The notes beneath the pieces were generated by a model. That model was not told the origin of the DNA. It ran no database searches and was given only the letters and a program-made list of their open reading frames with translations. From contig CM040448.1 in NCBI GenBank assembly GCA_022749755.1, forward strand, positions 13,886,481-13,950,480: a stretch of 64,000 nt of DNA, read 5' to 3'. The position numbers and the translations under genes were made by a program. Of the stretch, positions 24,132-36,960 are shown piece by piece. This DNA comes from Azadirachta indica. Lineage: Eukaryota > Streptophyta > Magnoliopsida > Sapindales > Meliaceae. Position 1 is the stretch's first letter; each line of letters begins with the position of its first letter.

Positions 24132-27100
24132 CCTAGTGGGCTTCTAACCACCCAGGCACCGCCATAAAAAGACTGAGAGGCACAGATTTCTTGTTTGCAA
24201 TGAAATTCTTTTTGTTCAAAGATGTGCTATGGGTTATCCATGTATACCGAGTTTATATCAAAGCACAGGCTCTGCACAAACTTGTGAATGGGTTTTTCAG
24301 TTCTTTTTTTCTTATGTGCACACAAGTTATTGCCATTTAATATGTTGATTTATATGAATCAAAAAGTTTCTCTCCTTTCGTCCTTATGTCTTGTTTCTAA
24401 ATGTTTTGCAGAGGTTTTTCTAGAGGCTGAACTTGATTATGCTTGTCAATGTTTGACTACTTACAGAGTTTTAACTGATTTATAGACATATAACTGATAT
24501 GAGCTACCATGAAACGTATGGTTCTCTAATGCTTTCGTGTCATCACTTCTCTCAGAGTTCTATTTATGCTCCAAATGCTTGATTTCAATACATACATATT
24601 TGCCTAACCAAAGTAGTTTTTAGGTAAATATGCATATCTTTCCAATTAACAAGTGACTTGCTTGTCTTTTAGGTAATTGTAGCCTTATGGTACTTTTTTG
24701 CCATAGAAAGAGTGTACACATACCGGAAGAAAGCCTGCATCAATCATACTGGATGCAGAGATGTGTTATTTCACTGTGACTATCATTTGGGGGACTAAAT
24801 TTTTAAAGGATTTTTGCCCTGCAAAAATACAAAATTTAACGATCTTTGATCATGGAATATTCTGTGATGCCTTTCTATCTGGAAGTCTGGTGACAACAAA
24901 TCAAAAGCAGAGCCAAAACTATTGTCTAAGATGGGCCTGCAAAGTCTTGGGTTTGTGCATAGAAGATACTTTTGTGATTAACTTTTGATTCTTTTTTTTT
25001 TTCTTCTTTGAGTTGTGGGGGATGGTTACCATATGATTATGAGGTCATTCTGTCATACATAGCTTTTTAACAAGTAGTTTTATCACTGTCTGTTGTCAGC
25101 AAACACATCTTCCCAATCCAAATACTCGTCTTGCATCACTTGGAATATATATATATATATATATGTTAAACCATGCAACTGATATGAAGGAAACTGACTA
25201 CATTTTTGTGGCATAGTTCTTGTGTATTGTGATGTCCACTGCCTGTGTATGAATATCTTTCTTCCAGGTGGTAGCATTCAGAGAGAATGGAGATCTAAAA
25301 ATACGTACATATAACAATCATCACTGGGAAAGGGAAGATGTTTAATATAGCTCATCTGGCAGTCATTAGCAAGTTATGTTACATGGCTACAAGAGCTTTA
25401 TGGTTATGATGGTTAAAGTTTCTCATCTTCTTATTTCCTGATGTTGAATTTTTGTCCTATTTCCTTTATTTTCACCTCATGTATGCATCCAGTCCCTGTT
25501 TTTCATGCATATACCAAAGTTCTTTCTTTACCTATGCTTTCATGTTTCCTATTTCCCACATATGAGGCTTACAGCTTCTGAGATTATGTCTGACAGGTAT
25601 GTTTGCATTCAATTTTTGCAGTTCTTTTGGTCAAGGCCTCCAAACAAGTATCAACTCTTCGGAGAACGTATTTGCAGTTGGCATTACAGTTTCTGGCATG
25701 GGCCTGGTTATCATTTTGGTTGGAAGAGTCCAGGTTGATGTTTTTCTGATTCTTATTATTTCTCAATTAATCTTTTATATTCTTACAAGGAATGGTATAG
25801 TTTTAATCTTTATGAATTGTGCTGCTTGTGAAACAGAATTTTACACAATCAGAAACCGTAAGATCAATGGGGATGAGACAGAAGGAGAGAAACTTAGAGC
25901 ATTGGCTGCCCTTTGGAAAGCTTTCTCAAAACCTCCAGTGGTAGATTAAGTACCATCTCTACAAATGGGAGGAAACCAGATGTTTTGATTTAGAAAATTT
26001 GGTCAATAATCTTTCCAAGGACATTGGAAGGGAGATAACTTGTGAACTCTTCTTAGAACTGCTCAAGAAAGTGAGTTTTTTATTTCCCCTTTTTCTCTTG
26101 TGCTTGTGTGTCTATCTTTGAGTGTAGAACTGCTTACCAATGTCCCAGCTGTTTGGGAGTTTAAATTCTACTTATTGGTTGTGTTTTCTTTATCAGTTCA
26201 TGAAGTTAACAAAGAATAAACCAGTAAATAAGAAAAGCAGCATCTTAAGAAAACCTGGATATAGCTGCATGGAATTTAAATTATATACTAATAATTAAGT
26301 CACAATGTAATATTTTATCCAACTTTCTTCTACAATAAATTATCTGTGGCCATATTAGATGTCACTGATATGATTAGTTTCGTTCCTCAAGTCTGTTATT
26401 CCTTCAAAGTGAAGAAAACTTTCTCTAAAGAATTTTCTTTTTCATCGTGAGGCATGTCACTAACTGCAGAAAAGCTTTGATATACTTACTGACGCTTTTG
26501 TGATCGCATGAATTGTGGGTTTAGCATAGGCCTTAATCTATACAATGCCATCACAAGAAAAGAAATAGAAAGTAAATATAGTAAACTTTTTCACAAAATA
26601 ATATAAGCAAAAAAGATAACGAAATGTTCAATGCATGAAATACATTTGGCAGAGTTTTCCTCGAGTTGTACAATGAAAGGAAAGTAAGATGGGTCAGAAA
26701 CAGAACTCCTTGTTAGCATTTAGCTCATTAGATTACTAGTAATTTCAAGATGTACTCTTCTTACGTTTGAATTAAAATCCAACCTTTATAATTGTTTGAT
26801 GTTGTATGTATTCTCATTCTTATTCTTGTATGTAATCAAGGTTGAAAGAGTTGGAAAGTGGCGTAGAGCATGGCTGGAGGATCTGTGTGATTTTGTCAAG
26901 CCAATTACATATACGGAGAACTCTTACATTGTCCATGAGGACGATTCAATTGATAAGATGCTCATTGTGGTGAAAGGCAACCTAAGGACCTGATAACTCT
27001 GACAGTGAAAGGGGTTGTCTGAAAGATGTTGACTTTTGGTGGAGAAGAAGTTGTCAAGTTGTCACTCGGGCTCAAGACGCTTGCAGTAGAACTGACTCTT

Positions 27101-27310
27101 CTCTGTCTGAGCTCCCTATCTTAACCAAAACTATTCAAGCACTTACAAAATTTGAAGCCTTTGGGCTCAGGGCTGATGGCATGAAAAATATGGTACTCAT
27201 TAAGCATAAACGAGGACTCATGGACATTGTAAAAAGAGCTTTTCCGCATTCTAGAAGGAATATGGAAACGTCTGCTCGAGAACAAGCACCAACTGTGTCT
27301 GAGCTGTGAG
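23434..27310 (+). pseudogene. B3: type B CNGC pseudogene with all main exons
   Basis: Exon 2, 23434-23904, is fully open (EQNFEESTARQISLELRD to LVILPIPQ, with S1 containing ALFYIPMVNG). Exon 3 is decayed (about 24165-24345; FLFAMKFFLFKDVLW). Exon 4, 24673-24950, starts VIVALWYFFAIER and frameshifts near 24797 (HLGD then stop). Exon 5, 25622-25733, is intact with filter GQG. Exon 6, 25837-26070, has one nonsense codon (TGG TAG at about 25940 where B1 has CAACAG). Exon 7 from 26841 stops after VVKGNLRT and is degraded to about 27310, though a (L/R)ADGM-like end is still visible. No convincing exon 1 was found; the region upstream carries a SINE-like insertion and a poly-T tract. Confidence 0.82.
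24083..24131. repeat. (TA)n microsatellite before B3 exon 3
   Basis: About 49 bases of TA with one tac interruption. Confidence 0.9.
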
Positions 27311-27329
27311 TGGACTTGAGATTCTATAT

Positions 27330-28404
27330 TGCTGAAGAACATGACTGGTCACATCTTGTGCTTTGTTCCAACTACTGAATATATCCCCTGAAAGTACTGT
27401 GTTTGCTGGTTATTGTTGTAAAGCATATAGCTTTGAATTTGATAAAACTACTAAAAGAAATGGTAAGTTGAAAGAAAGAAAGAGAGTTTTTCTCTACTTA
27501 TCTACTAAAGCACAGAGCTGAACTTTAAAATGTCATCAAAGTGATGGTATTCAACATAACCAGCTTCCACATTATGCTTCTCTTTTTTGGGGGAAAACAT
27601 GAAAATTAATATCGGATGAACTGCTTTCCATAGTCAATAAGGACCGTAAAATCATCAAAATTTTCTGTACTTAATTTGGACGATATCTACACATAAAAAT
27701 AAATGATAATGATTGTAGGAAGACGTATCATTGAGAGATGCAAGCCAAAAGATGTAAGCTTTTAGGTTAAGCTCCAGTGGTTGATGACTTATCTATGTTG
27801 AATGCACAAAATATAAAGAATTTAGAAAAAACTTTATCTTAAGAAAATGGCGGGAGATAAGCGTAGGAAAGTTTTTGTGATGGGTAGATGATTAAAACAT
27901 GCCGTTAATTGTAAATATACATGTAATCATTCTCTTCGGATATGTCGCCTCTTCATGAACCTGTTCCAAGCATAGCAATTGGATCAATGATAAAAAATGA
28001 ACCAAACACATCTTAAATTAAAACATTATCTATCATAAAGGATTGTTTCTTTTTCAAAGTTTAATTGAAAATATCTCTTTCTTATAAAATCATTTACTTT
28101 GAAAATTCTCCAACGATCTGTAGAATAAAATACCATTTAAATTTTTGCCATTGCTGTTGCTTTGGTCCCCACTACCATATTCAACAAATGTTGGCTCAGA
28201 GCTAGTGGACTAATAATTTGAAGTATTAAATAGTCTACGATATTAGCATATTACGCAATTTTTTTGGCGAAGTTGATTACACTTTTTTTTATAAATAGGT
28301 CGATTTATTATTTTTTTCAGAACGCGGGTTATTTGGAAAAACTAGAAATACTGTTGGATCACTTAAATGTCTGAAAATAACTTAAACAGAGGTTATTTAT
28401 TTTG
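27330..28404. other. Spacer between B3 and the orphan CNBD exon
   Basis: No gene, RNA or element recognised. AT-rich, no long open frame. Confidence 0.4.
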
Positions 28405-28850
28405 AACAATTTCGGAGCTGGACTGAACCACAGTTGGAAGATCGTTGTGACTATCTGAGGACAGTTTTTTCAGTGAGCGGACTTGCATTGTTAAGGTAGG
28501 AGACATAATTGATGAGATGCTCTTCGTGGTAGAAGGAAAGCCATGGGCCTACTCGTCCAAGAATGCAACAAATGCCTCGCAGACGAATGATCGGCTTATT
28601 AAAGAGAAAGATCATCCGGAAGAAGGTGATTGCTCTGGATAAGAACTTGTTGCTTGGGCTAAGAATGACAGATCATTCAATCTCCCTGCCTCTATAAGAA
28701 CCGTTCAAGCACTTAGAAAGCTTGAAGCATATGCTCTTATGGCTGATGACTTGAAGCATGAATTTTTGAAGTATTGAGCAAGTCATCTCATACAATCATA
28801 CTGGCGTTTCAGAAATATTTTGTATTATAGAAAGAAGTAACAAACATCCA
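28405..28850 (+). pseudogene. Orphan CNGC last exon (CNBD) relic
   Basis: Resembles exon 7 of type C: a decayed helix with LEDRCD, then IDEMLFVVEGKPWAYSSKN, a degraded EEGDCSG-EELVAWAKND with a stop in place of a Gly/Glu codon, the end (R)TVQALRKLEAYALMADDLKHEF followed by TGA at about 28776, and a trace of the IQ segment (SHLIQSYWRF). No pore or membrane exons lie nearby, so this is a lone last exon left between B3 and C1. A frameshift and stops rule out a product. Confidence 0.7.
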
Positions 28851-30050
28851 CCGGGACAAGTACCACAAATATAGTACGTCTTGACAATAAGGATGGGCAA
28901 AATATTTTGCATTCTTGTTTGATAAGATTTTGTGATTTATGGACACTATATTCTTGATAGGGCAGAGTTCCTTGCAAGTACTTGTAAGCAATAAGATGTT
29001 GTGTGCTATTAAGAGTGTATTAGAAAGATCTTCCACAGCTGTTTCTGTTTGAATTAATAACTCCACTGAAAATAAAATATTACGTTGAAGGAAACAATAA
29101 AAGCTTGATTAGATAAAAGATTATGTTTGTAAAACCACGATGTTTTTACTTAATTTTAAAAGTAACTACTAAAACTTGTAATAAAAGTTAATTTTTTTTT
29201 TTAAGGTTTTGTCTAAATTTTAGGGCATCACAACAAGTAAATATTGATTTTTATAAATAACTGTTAGAATTTAAATTTACAGCACTTCAATCTTAATATT
29301 CAAAATTTAATGTTAATATCCGTCAACTCACTTAACTTTGACACTTTATTTATTTATTTATTTATTTATTTTTTGTAATAAATTAAAAGTCAAAACACTT
29401 CAAATTATTGATTAAAAGTGCAATAAAAATAATTAATAAATAAATAAATAAGAAAGTGGAAGGCTTTAGATAGAGTAGAAGGAATAGTGGAGACGGCTAG
29501 GTTTGTTGCTTTCTTTTTCTTCTGCGGACAATTGGGGATTAGATTCGCCCTAGTCAGTCGGGTCGAATGTTTCTGTGTATGATTTTCTATTTACTTTCCA
29601 TTCATACATGCGGCGTTTCATGTTGATAATTTTACTTTAACTCCTTGAAAAGATTCGTTTCACCAATTTATAGAAGCCGTACAGTATAAAGAACGTTTAA
29701 ACAATAGAAACTGGAATCTTTCTTTTTTGCTTTTTCTTTTTCTTTTTTTTCTGCTTTTACTGTACCCTGCTTTTACTTTCTTTTTATGCTTAACTAAATA
29801 TTAAAAAATTAAAATATTTTTCTGGTTGACCAAATAAATGAATATTGTTTGACTAAAAAAATCTAGAATCTTTTGAGTTACGCTCCTAACTCAAATGGAT
29901 AATTATTTTCCCAATTTGAGTAAACCTACATCCTCCTGCCCAAATTCTTGAAAGTTTTTGAAAGATTTCTTAGCATATTTTTAACCCAGCTTGTCTTAGT
30001 TTCCTGTTCATGTGCTTATTTTCAGAACAAGAATTTTGCTTCCTCTAATT
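28851..30050. other. Spacer and 5' flank of C1
   Basis: Contains an inverted pair of (ATTT)n-type arms at about 29343-29370 and 29430-29452. The last 120 bases (agatttcttagcatattttt) match the leader of C2 and C3, but where those have tatataaa this copy has ttcttgaaagtttt. Confidence 0.5.
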
Positions 30051-32689
30051 ATGTCTTTGTTCAGGCCACAGGAATTGGATTTAGAGCAAGGACCAACAAG
30101 GGATGCTTCCGGGAAACTCACAAATGGAACAAACTCTGCCTCAGAGAACTTCCAAACAGATCCACGTTCTGGTGTTGAACATAATGGCATTAGAGAATTA
30201 TCAAGAATTTGCTCTTCAATTATGGTCAAAAAATTGCTTTATGTGAAGAAAATCCTTGATCCACAAGGCCCCATTGGCAATTGGATTTGTCTTATACTGT
30301 GTGTGATTGCAATCTCACTGGATCCTTTGTTCTTCTACATTCCTGTGATCAATGATGATAAGACGTGCATTGGATTGGACAAGAAGTTGGGGATTGCAGC
30401 TAGTGTTCTTCGTTCAGTCTTTGATTTTTTTTATATAATTTATATTATTTTCAAGCTGCATACAAATGTTTTTGCATCTTGTTCTTTGATATATAACGGA
30501 GACAATTCAAAGAAAATTGCAAGGAAATACTTGTCGCATTTCTTTTTTATTGATCTTCTCGCCATTCTTCCTCTTCCCCAGGTAAGACAGACTCTTTTAC
30601 AGCTAAATTTGTTGAACAGAAGTTTGTGTTATAGAATATTACGTGCTATATTATAATCATTATAGAATTTTTCTTTCCTATTTTGCTAATGCACTTTGTT
30701 ACATTAACATTGCCCTGCATATAAAATGAATGACTTGGGGATTCCTAACTTACTTTATTTACCCAGGTGGTAATTTTAATCATCATTCCAGTTATGAGAG
30801 GCTCCAAATTCTTGAACGCAATGAATTTGTTGAAATTTTTTGTACTTTTCCAATATTTTCCAAGGGTTATGAGAATCTACCCGTTGTTCACAAAAGCTAC
30901 AAGGAACTCCAGCAAACTTGCTGAAGCTACGTGGGCCAAAGCTGCATTCAATCTTCTTCTTTACATGCTTGCTGCTCATGTAAGTTAAACTGTCATTTTA
31001 TGTATCGTTTTACAAGACTTCAAACAATTTTCACGTCTGTAAATAAGTGAAATGCTGGTTTCTCAGGTATTTGGAGCCTTATGGTATTTTTTAGCCATAG
31101 AAAGAGAGACTGTCTGCTGGAAGAACGCATGCAGAAAGTATAATGGATGCAACCACGGTTCTTTTTACTGTGATGACATTTCAAGAAACCACACATTTCT
31201 AAATGACTTTTGCCCTACTAAGACACAAAATTCTACAATCTTTGATTTTGGAATATTCCATGATGCCCTTCAGTCTGGTATTGTGGAGGTCGCAAATTTT
31301 CCCCAGAAGTTGTTGCATTGTTTCTTTTGGGGTTTGCAAAGTCTTAGGTTTGTGCATATGTAATACTCGATAATTTCACAGTCTGTCAGCAATGAACATA
31401 TATCAAGATCAATTACCGTTCTTGCATAGTAGTTGAATCGTACGAGCAATATGAAGTAGCAATACTAACATGCAATTCAATATTTTTTTGCAGTTGTTTA
31501 GGTCAAAACCTCCAAACGAGTACCTATATCTGGGAAGACTTTTTTGCAATTCTGATTACCATCTCTGGATTGATGTTGTTTGTCTCTCTCATTGGAAATA
31601 TGCAGGCTAGCACATATTTTCTTGTTCTTATCTCCCAACAATATTTTCAATGCTCAAGGTTAAGCACTAGGAATTTTAATTTCTGTGAACTGTGTTTCTT
31701 GTTAAACAGATATATCTGCAGTCTAAAACTATGAGATCAGAGGAAATGAGATTGAAGGGGCGAGAGATCGAGCAGTGGATGCCTTTCCAAAAACTCTCAG
31801 GAAATCTTCAACAGCAGGTTAAGAAATACCAACGATACATATGGCGAGAAACCAATGGTGTTGATGTAGAAAATTTGCTCAATAATCTTCCCAGGGATCT
31901 CAGAAGGAGCATAAAGCGTGAACTTTGCTTAGAACTGCTCAGGAAAGTAAGCTCATTTTCCACTCTGGCATTTATGCCAAGCTTTTCGCTAATGTATAAA
32001 GGAATTGATCTTCATTCCTTTCGTTGCATGTCAAGGTAGAAGAGTTTAAGAAGTTAAATGATGCAACATTAGACGCACTCTGTGATTGTGTAAAGCCAGC
32101 TTTCTACATTGAGCGCACTCACATTGTCCGGGATGGTTACCCAATCGATGAAATGCTCTTCGTGGTGCAAGGCAAGCTGTGGACCTACACCTCCAAGGGT
32201 AGACCAACAGGGTTAGAAACTTCTAATCATTGCAGAGAATATGATAAAATTCCAAGCAAAAAGGATCATCTGGAAGATGGTGACTTCTGTGGAGAAGAAC
32301 TTGTGGCCTGGGCTATGGATGATCCCTCCTCTTCCAATCTTCCTATATCAACCAGAACTATCCAAGCGCTTACGAAGGTCGAAGCTTTTGCTCTTATGGC
32401 CGATGACTTGAAAAAGGTATTCATTAAGCACCAGCTTTCTAACACTCCTGCATTGAACTTTGACCATCTCCTTAAGGCAGCTCGTGTCATACAAGATGCC
32501 TGGCGTCGCCACCAGTCTAGAAGGAACTCAACAAGATCTCCTGGAGAAATGGATTCTGGCCTGCAACTTGTATTATCTCAAGGTGTCTCATTCTTAAATG
32601 CTTTACAGAGTGTCAGGTTGCCAGAGCGAAGGCCACCATCCCTGCCTCTACCTCGAGCAGAGCATGAGATCATTGTCGAAGAACCATAG
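30051..32689 (+). CDS. CNGC: C1: complete CNGC-type cation channel (group I-like), about 675 aa
   Basis: Cyclic nucleotide-gated cation channel subunit, expected in a membrane. Exons 30051-30581, 30767-30979, 31067-31347, 31494-31605, 31710-31946 and 32036-32689 join in frame. Visible in order: the family motif KILDPQG (68-73), S1 at about 76-100, S3 ending LAILPLPQ (about 177), S4-S5 in exons 2-3, pore loop with filter GQN at 345-347, S6 to about 379, C-linker, cyclic-nucleotide-binding domain (CNBD) with FCGEEL at 542-547 and EAFALMADDL, then an IQ-like helix AARVIQDAWRRHQSRR (606-621). Length is normal for the family. The start is the ATG at 30051: the exon-1 donor seen in C2 and C3 is missing here, but this ATG is in frame. 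Oddities: intron after 31605 has a GC donor, and no TATA box at the position used by C2/C3. Converges on the kinase-like gene. Family assignment is firm; exact orthology is not. Confidence 0.88.
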
Positions 32690-32948
32690 GTTATTCATAC
32701 CTAAGGGGCTTATGTTTTGTCTGAGAAACATGGCTCTATTTACAAATTACATTGCATGCCAAAAGCAACATATAGAAAAGAAACTATAAAAATGTGTACT
32801 ATTATTCTATTAAATCAAAAAATAATTTACAAAACTTAGAGATATCAACCATCATCTGAGGTTGTTTACCTTTAATTCAAAGAAAAATGTGCTGCTGCTC
32901 ATTCATAATAAAAGGGAGACATCTGCTAAATCTAAGCGAATAACCTCA

Positions 32949-35779
32949 CTAAAAGAGGTGACTGGACAGTAGAAGAGGCTTCAGATCTGCTTTCATCTGT
33001 GCAGTTTTTAGGTGGAGGATTGTATCCAAAGTTGAAACTGCTTCCACAATATGTTTTCCTTTGTTTAGCATCACACAGCTTGCCCTGCCAAAACAAATGA
33101 CAACAGTTAATCCTTCTCTACATGATTGTTTTCAGAAGAATTCACGAGCAACAGTTAAATTATTTAAGTCATTAATGGAATGGCCATGGTGGATATTCAA
33201 CATTTACCTCCTTGAGTTGGAAACATCAGTGATCTCAGCTCTGGTAGGCACACCAGACTTGACAAGTGACTCCAGAACCTGAGTTGCCCAAATGACTGGT
33301 ATATGGGCAGCACTGCAAATAGACAGAATTTCTTCCTGCATATCAGCCAATTTTTCCCACCCACATTCCACAGCGAGATCTCCTCTGGCAATCATAACTC
33401 CCAGAGGATTTGAAGACTTCATAGCCTCCAGAAGCATGAGAGGCAACTTCTCAAACCCACTCTTCGTCTCAATCTTCAAAACAATTCCCAGATTCTGAAG
33501 CTTTCGTTTTGCCAGTTCTTTGCGAAGCACAACAATGTCACAACTATCTCGGACAAAAGAAATGCCCACCATATCAGCATGAGAGGCTACAAATTCGAGG
33601 TCCATCAGATCCTTTGAAGTAAGGCCTTCAAATCGAATATTGCTTTCAGGGATATTTATGGATTTTCCTGATCCAAGTCTAGTACCTCTAGGACCAGCAT
33701 GAGTGATTGACACAACAATCTCCGAAAGACTTGTTCCTTGGATTACCCCCCAAATCTTCCCATCATCAAAAGCTATACGCTCTCCAGGTTTCACCGAATC
33801 AAATAGATACCCAGAAGAACACATTATCCTATGAGCACCACTTATATGCGCAGACAATTCATCCTGTTCGCATGAACTATCTCGAGATATGATTAGCAAG
33901 TCCCCAACTCTTAATCTGACAAACGGCTCTTTGGCTGGCACGTCCACCACCTGTCCTATTGGGAACCTACCTTTCTTTCTTTTAACATACAATTCCGTTC
34001 CAGAGTGAACATAAGCAGTCCTAGTACACTCAGCCACAAATCCAGAGCCAGAGAAAACATGGAACTGTCTAGAAATCTTGAGCATCCTTTTCTTCCCTCT
34101 AGCGTCAGAAAACTTCAAGGTGTCACCAATCTGAAGCTCACTCAGAAATTGTTGATCATCTATGAACAAAACTGCATCAGGAGACAAATGAGCCGGAGGA
34201 GGACCTGCTCCTTTGTGAGACAGCCAAACTTGAGCAGGAAAGATTACATTTCCGGTTGCATTCTTCTTGGGAGATATTTTAATTACACATGGACCAGGCT
34301 TCAAATTTCCAGTACGGATTTTTGGTCCAGCTAAATCCATGAGAATTCGACATGGTGTTTCAAGCATTTGAGAACTTCTTCTCACTCTTTTGATTATCTC
34401 ACTCCAAATGCCAGGGTTTCCATGTGCACAATTGATCCGAATAAGGGAGGCTCCAGCCTTGAGTAGATCAGTTAATAGTGTTTCACTGTCAGTAGCTTCT
34501 GAACCAACTGTTACCATGATATGAGTGGTTCTCTTTTCTCGAAGTGCACCAAACAATAACTCTTTATTGGAGGATAGTTTTTTCCTCATTGCTTGCATTG
34601 TGACATTCCCTGTTTCTTGATGGTAAAATCCGTCCTGAGTGGATATTCCTGCACTAATGTTATCTTGGGTGTTCAGAGAAGCGGATTTCAGGTTCTCCAA
34701 TAGTTGGATTCCTGCTGTAAGACTTGCAACAACATATGAATTGATGGTCTCCAAATTCAAAAGACCAGTAGAAGATAGATCTTCCTTGAGCTGCTCGATA
34801 TCAAGGCATTTCAAAGCCAGATAATGAATCAAGTTTCTTGCGCTCTCTGAGTGACATCTGCCAGGAAAAAGCCCCAAAATATTAGACAGATGTTTTCCAA
34901 TTAAATAACAGTATTTTCCATTGTTATCATACGAATTCTTCCACAACAAAGTACCAATTTTACAACGTCAACACGGAGTTAAGAATACAAAAAGTGCTCT
35001 GCATAATGAAATTTCATTTTGAAAAAAAAGACCAAATGGAAGAAAAGCATACCTATGACATAATTTCAGTCGAGAAGTATTCCATCGCTCAGAGGCTAAT
35101 ACATGTAAGTGAACAGCTTTTAGTTTGTCAAGAACGCTTCCTTGGCCTTTCAGATTCTCAACTCTCTGAAAGAGGTCCTCTTCTGAGCATGAAATGGAGG
35201 CAACAACTTCCACATCCTTGCACTGATAATTTTCATTAGTCTTCGAATGCAGAGCCATGTGATCATCGGCACAATCATGGGAAGTTGCTTTCTCAGCTTC
35301 ATCATTTTCATTTGAGATAGCAAAAGCTACAGTCTTTGGTGTAAGGTCTGTCTTATATATTCCTAATGATTTAACAACATGAACAGGCTGCTTTACGTGA
35401 CGTCTAAATGGCAAATGTGTGAACTTCCCCCATGGATTGGTCAATGCAAACTCTAGAAGATCAACCTGAAAAGTGGAAAACTAATCACATTTGCAAAGTG
35501 CAAACTATAAACAACACCAATCACATTACCTTTCCACTGGAAATGCAATATGAAAGCCGGATTATCAGTCGTTCACTTGCAGCATTAGCAAAGAAGCCAC
35601 ATTTCCAATTGAAAATAGTATTAACATGAAAACATAATTTACTGAAATCCACAAACAGAAATGCATAGCATAAGCATAATATTACGAGGACATAATAATA
35701 TAAAGGGCAAGAAAATAATTACATGGTTTAGAATAATCCTCTGAGCCGAAACTGCAGCTGAAAGTGAACAGATTGACAT
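32949..35779 (-). CDS. Pyruvate-kinase-like protein (plant family with long N-terminus), about 751 aa
   Basis: Minus-strand gene; coding exons 35779-35723, 35465-35053, 34857-33208 and 33084-32949, GT-AG and in frame. A non-coding first exon probably ends at 36301. Residues 1-260 are a family-specific N-terminal part. The pyruvate kinase core follows: VTVGSEATD (272-280), RINCAHG (297-303), [11 protein letters not shown] (330-340), a long B-domain-like region (about 340-560), KIETKSG (618-624), [10 protein letters not shown] (645-654), WATQVLESL (680-688) and PTRAEITDV (694-702). The protein ends about 44 residues after NSRR, so the usual C-terminal regulatory domain is absent. From memory it matches the Arabidopsis 'pyruvate kinase family protein' type (At3g49160). 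The reaction is likely but not certain, since some cation-site residues differ. Start chosen as the only in-frame ATG upstream of the conserved part. Confidence 0.85.
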
Positions 35780-36300
35780 CTCATTTATTCGCCAATATCC
35801 AGCAATATTCAAAATGCAAGCACCTAGAACAAACACAATGTTGAATGACAATAAATTCAAAATCTTGAAGGAACAAAAGCAGCATAATCGAGAAAAATAA
35901 TTAAATAAAAAATTTGACAATGCGGGAAATAAAATAACCCAAAATTAAAGAAAATTCTTTGAAACATAAAAAATCTAGTTCCTTTCTTATTCTACATTTT
36001 CTGCGCAAACAAAGCCCAAAAAAAAAAAAAAAAAGATTCTTAATAACATGAATACAGCAGAAGAAATGAATTTACATCCAAATTATTTAATCCCACAAGA
36101 CTTGAATTCATCTTAAAATTTTCCAACTTGGTACAGTTTGACCTGAGATATATCTTCATCCAAATTTTATTTTGAAATCCAAAGCAATTCTAGAATTTCT
36201 TATAATCAGTTGTTTGTTTGTTTGTTTCGACAGAAACGGACCAGCACAAAATTTTCTGTGAAAATGCAATTTTCATCAAGAAAGGGAGTTAAAATTGTAC

Positions 36301-36440
36301 CTTTTGTAGGTTTGAGGGGTACGTGAAATCGATTTTGAGAGCTCGTTGTAGTAGAATCTTTAAAATTTTTCTCTTTCTGAGCTGAGCACCTTTTTCGCGA
36401 GAAAGTTGGAGAAAATGGGAAGGAAATGCGATTGGGAGTG
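36301..36440 (-). promoter_or_regulatory. Probable 5' leader exon of the pyruvate-kinase-like gene
   Basis: On the minus strand the sequence ends CTACAAAAG before GTACAATT, a usable donor that would join to the acceptor at 35823. No ATG in the frame of the protein lies here, so it would be untranslated. The upstream limit is a guess. Confidence 0.45.
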
Positions 36441-36844
36441 TGGTCAGCGCATGCAAGATTCGGTCAAGTATGACACGTGGCAGAATCTTTAACAATGTAA
36501 CTCTAGATAAAGAGATACTAACCACCCTACGTTTTATTGCCACGAAAATTTATACATAAAAAAAGAAAAAGATTCTATATTATTAATCTAATTTGAGAAA
36601 AAAAAAAAAGGTTTTACTTTGGCTCGACTAGACCATTATTTATTTAATTTTTATTTTTTAAGTTAAGAGCAAAAACCAAAACGGACTTCTACTTTGTTTG
36701 TGAAGAGTCTACTTTTGGTATTTCTCTATTTTTGGTAATTAAAATATTCATAAAAATATTTATTTCTTGTTTATCCATTGGTTTTCAGAAAAATAAACAT
36801 CGTGAAACTGATAAGAAAATTTTGAGCGCTTTTTTTTCCCCTCC

Positions 36845-36960
36845 CTCTGGCATCACAAAACTTCAAACATCAATCATCACGAGCTCACTGAGAAATTTGC
36901 TGTGATCCATAAATTGAAACTGCATTGAGAGATATATGAGCAGATCATTTAGTTGGAGCT
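36845..36960 (-). pseudogene. Fragment of the pyruvate-kinase-like gene
   Basis: Matches 34105-34205 of the intact gene in the same orientation (ctcactgagaaatt, tgatccataaa, gagatatatgagc). Many substitutions. Lies just upstream of the intact gene's own leader. Confidence 0.6.

Noticed and set aside
33292..34334. Plus-strand open frames opposite the kinase-like gene
   Set aside because: They are antisense shadows of its large exon; no splice or codon evidence of their own.
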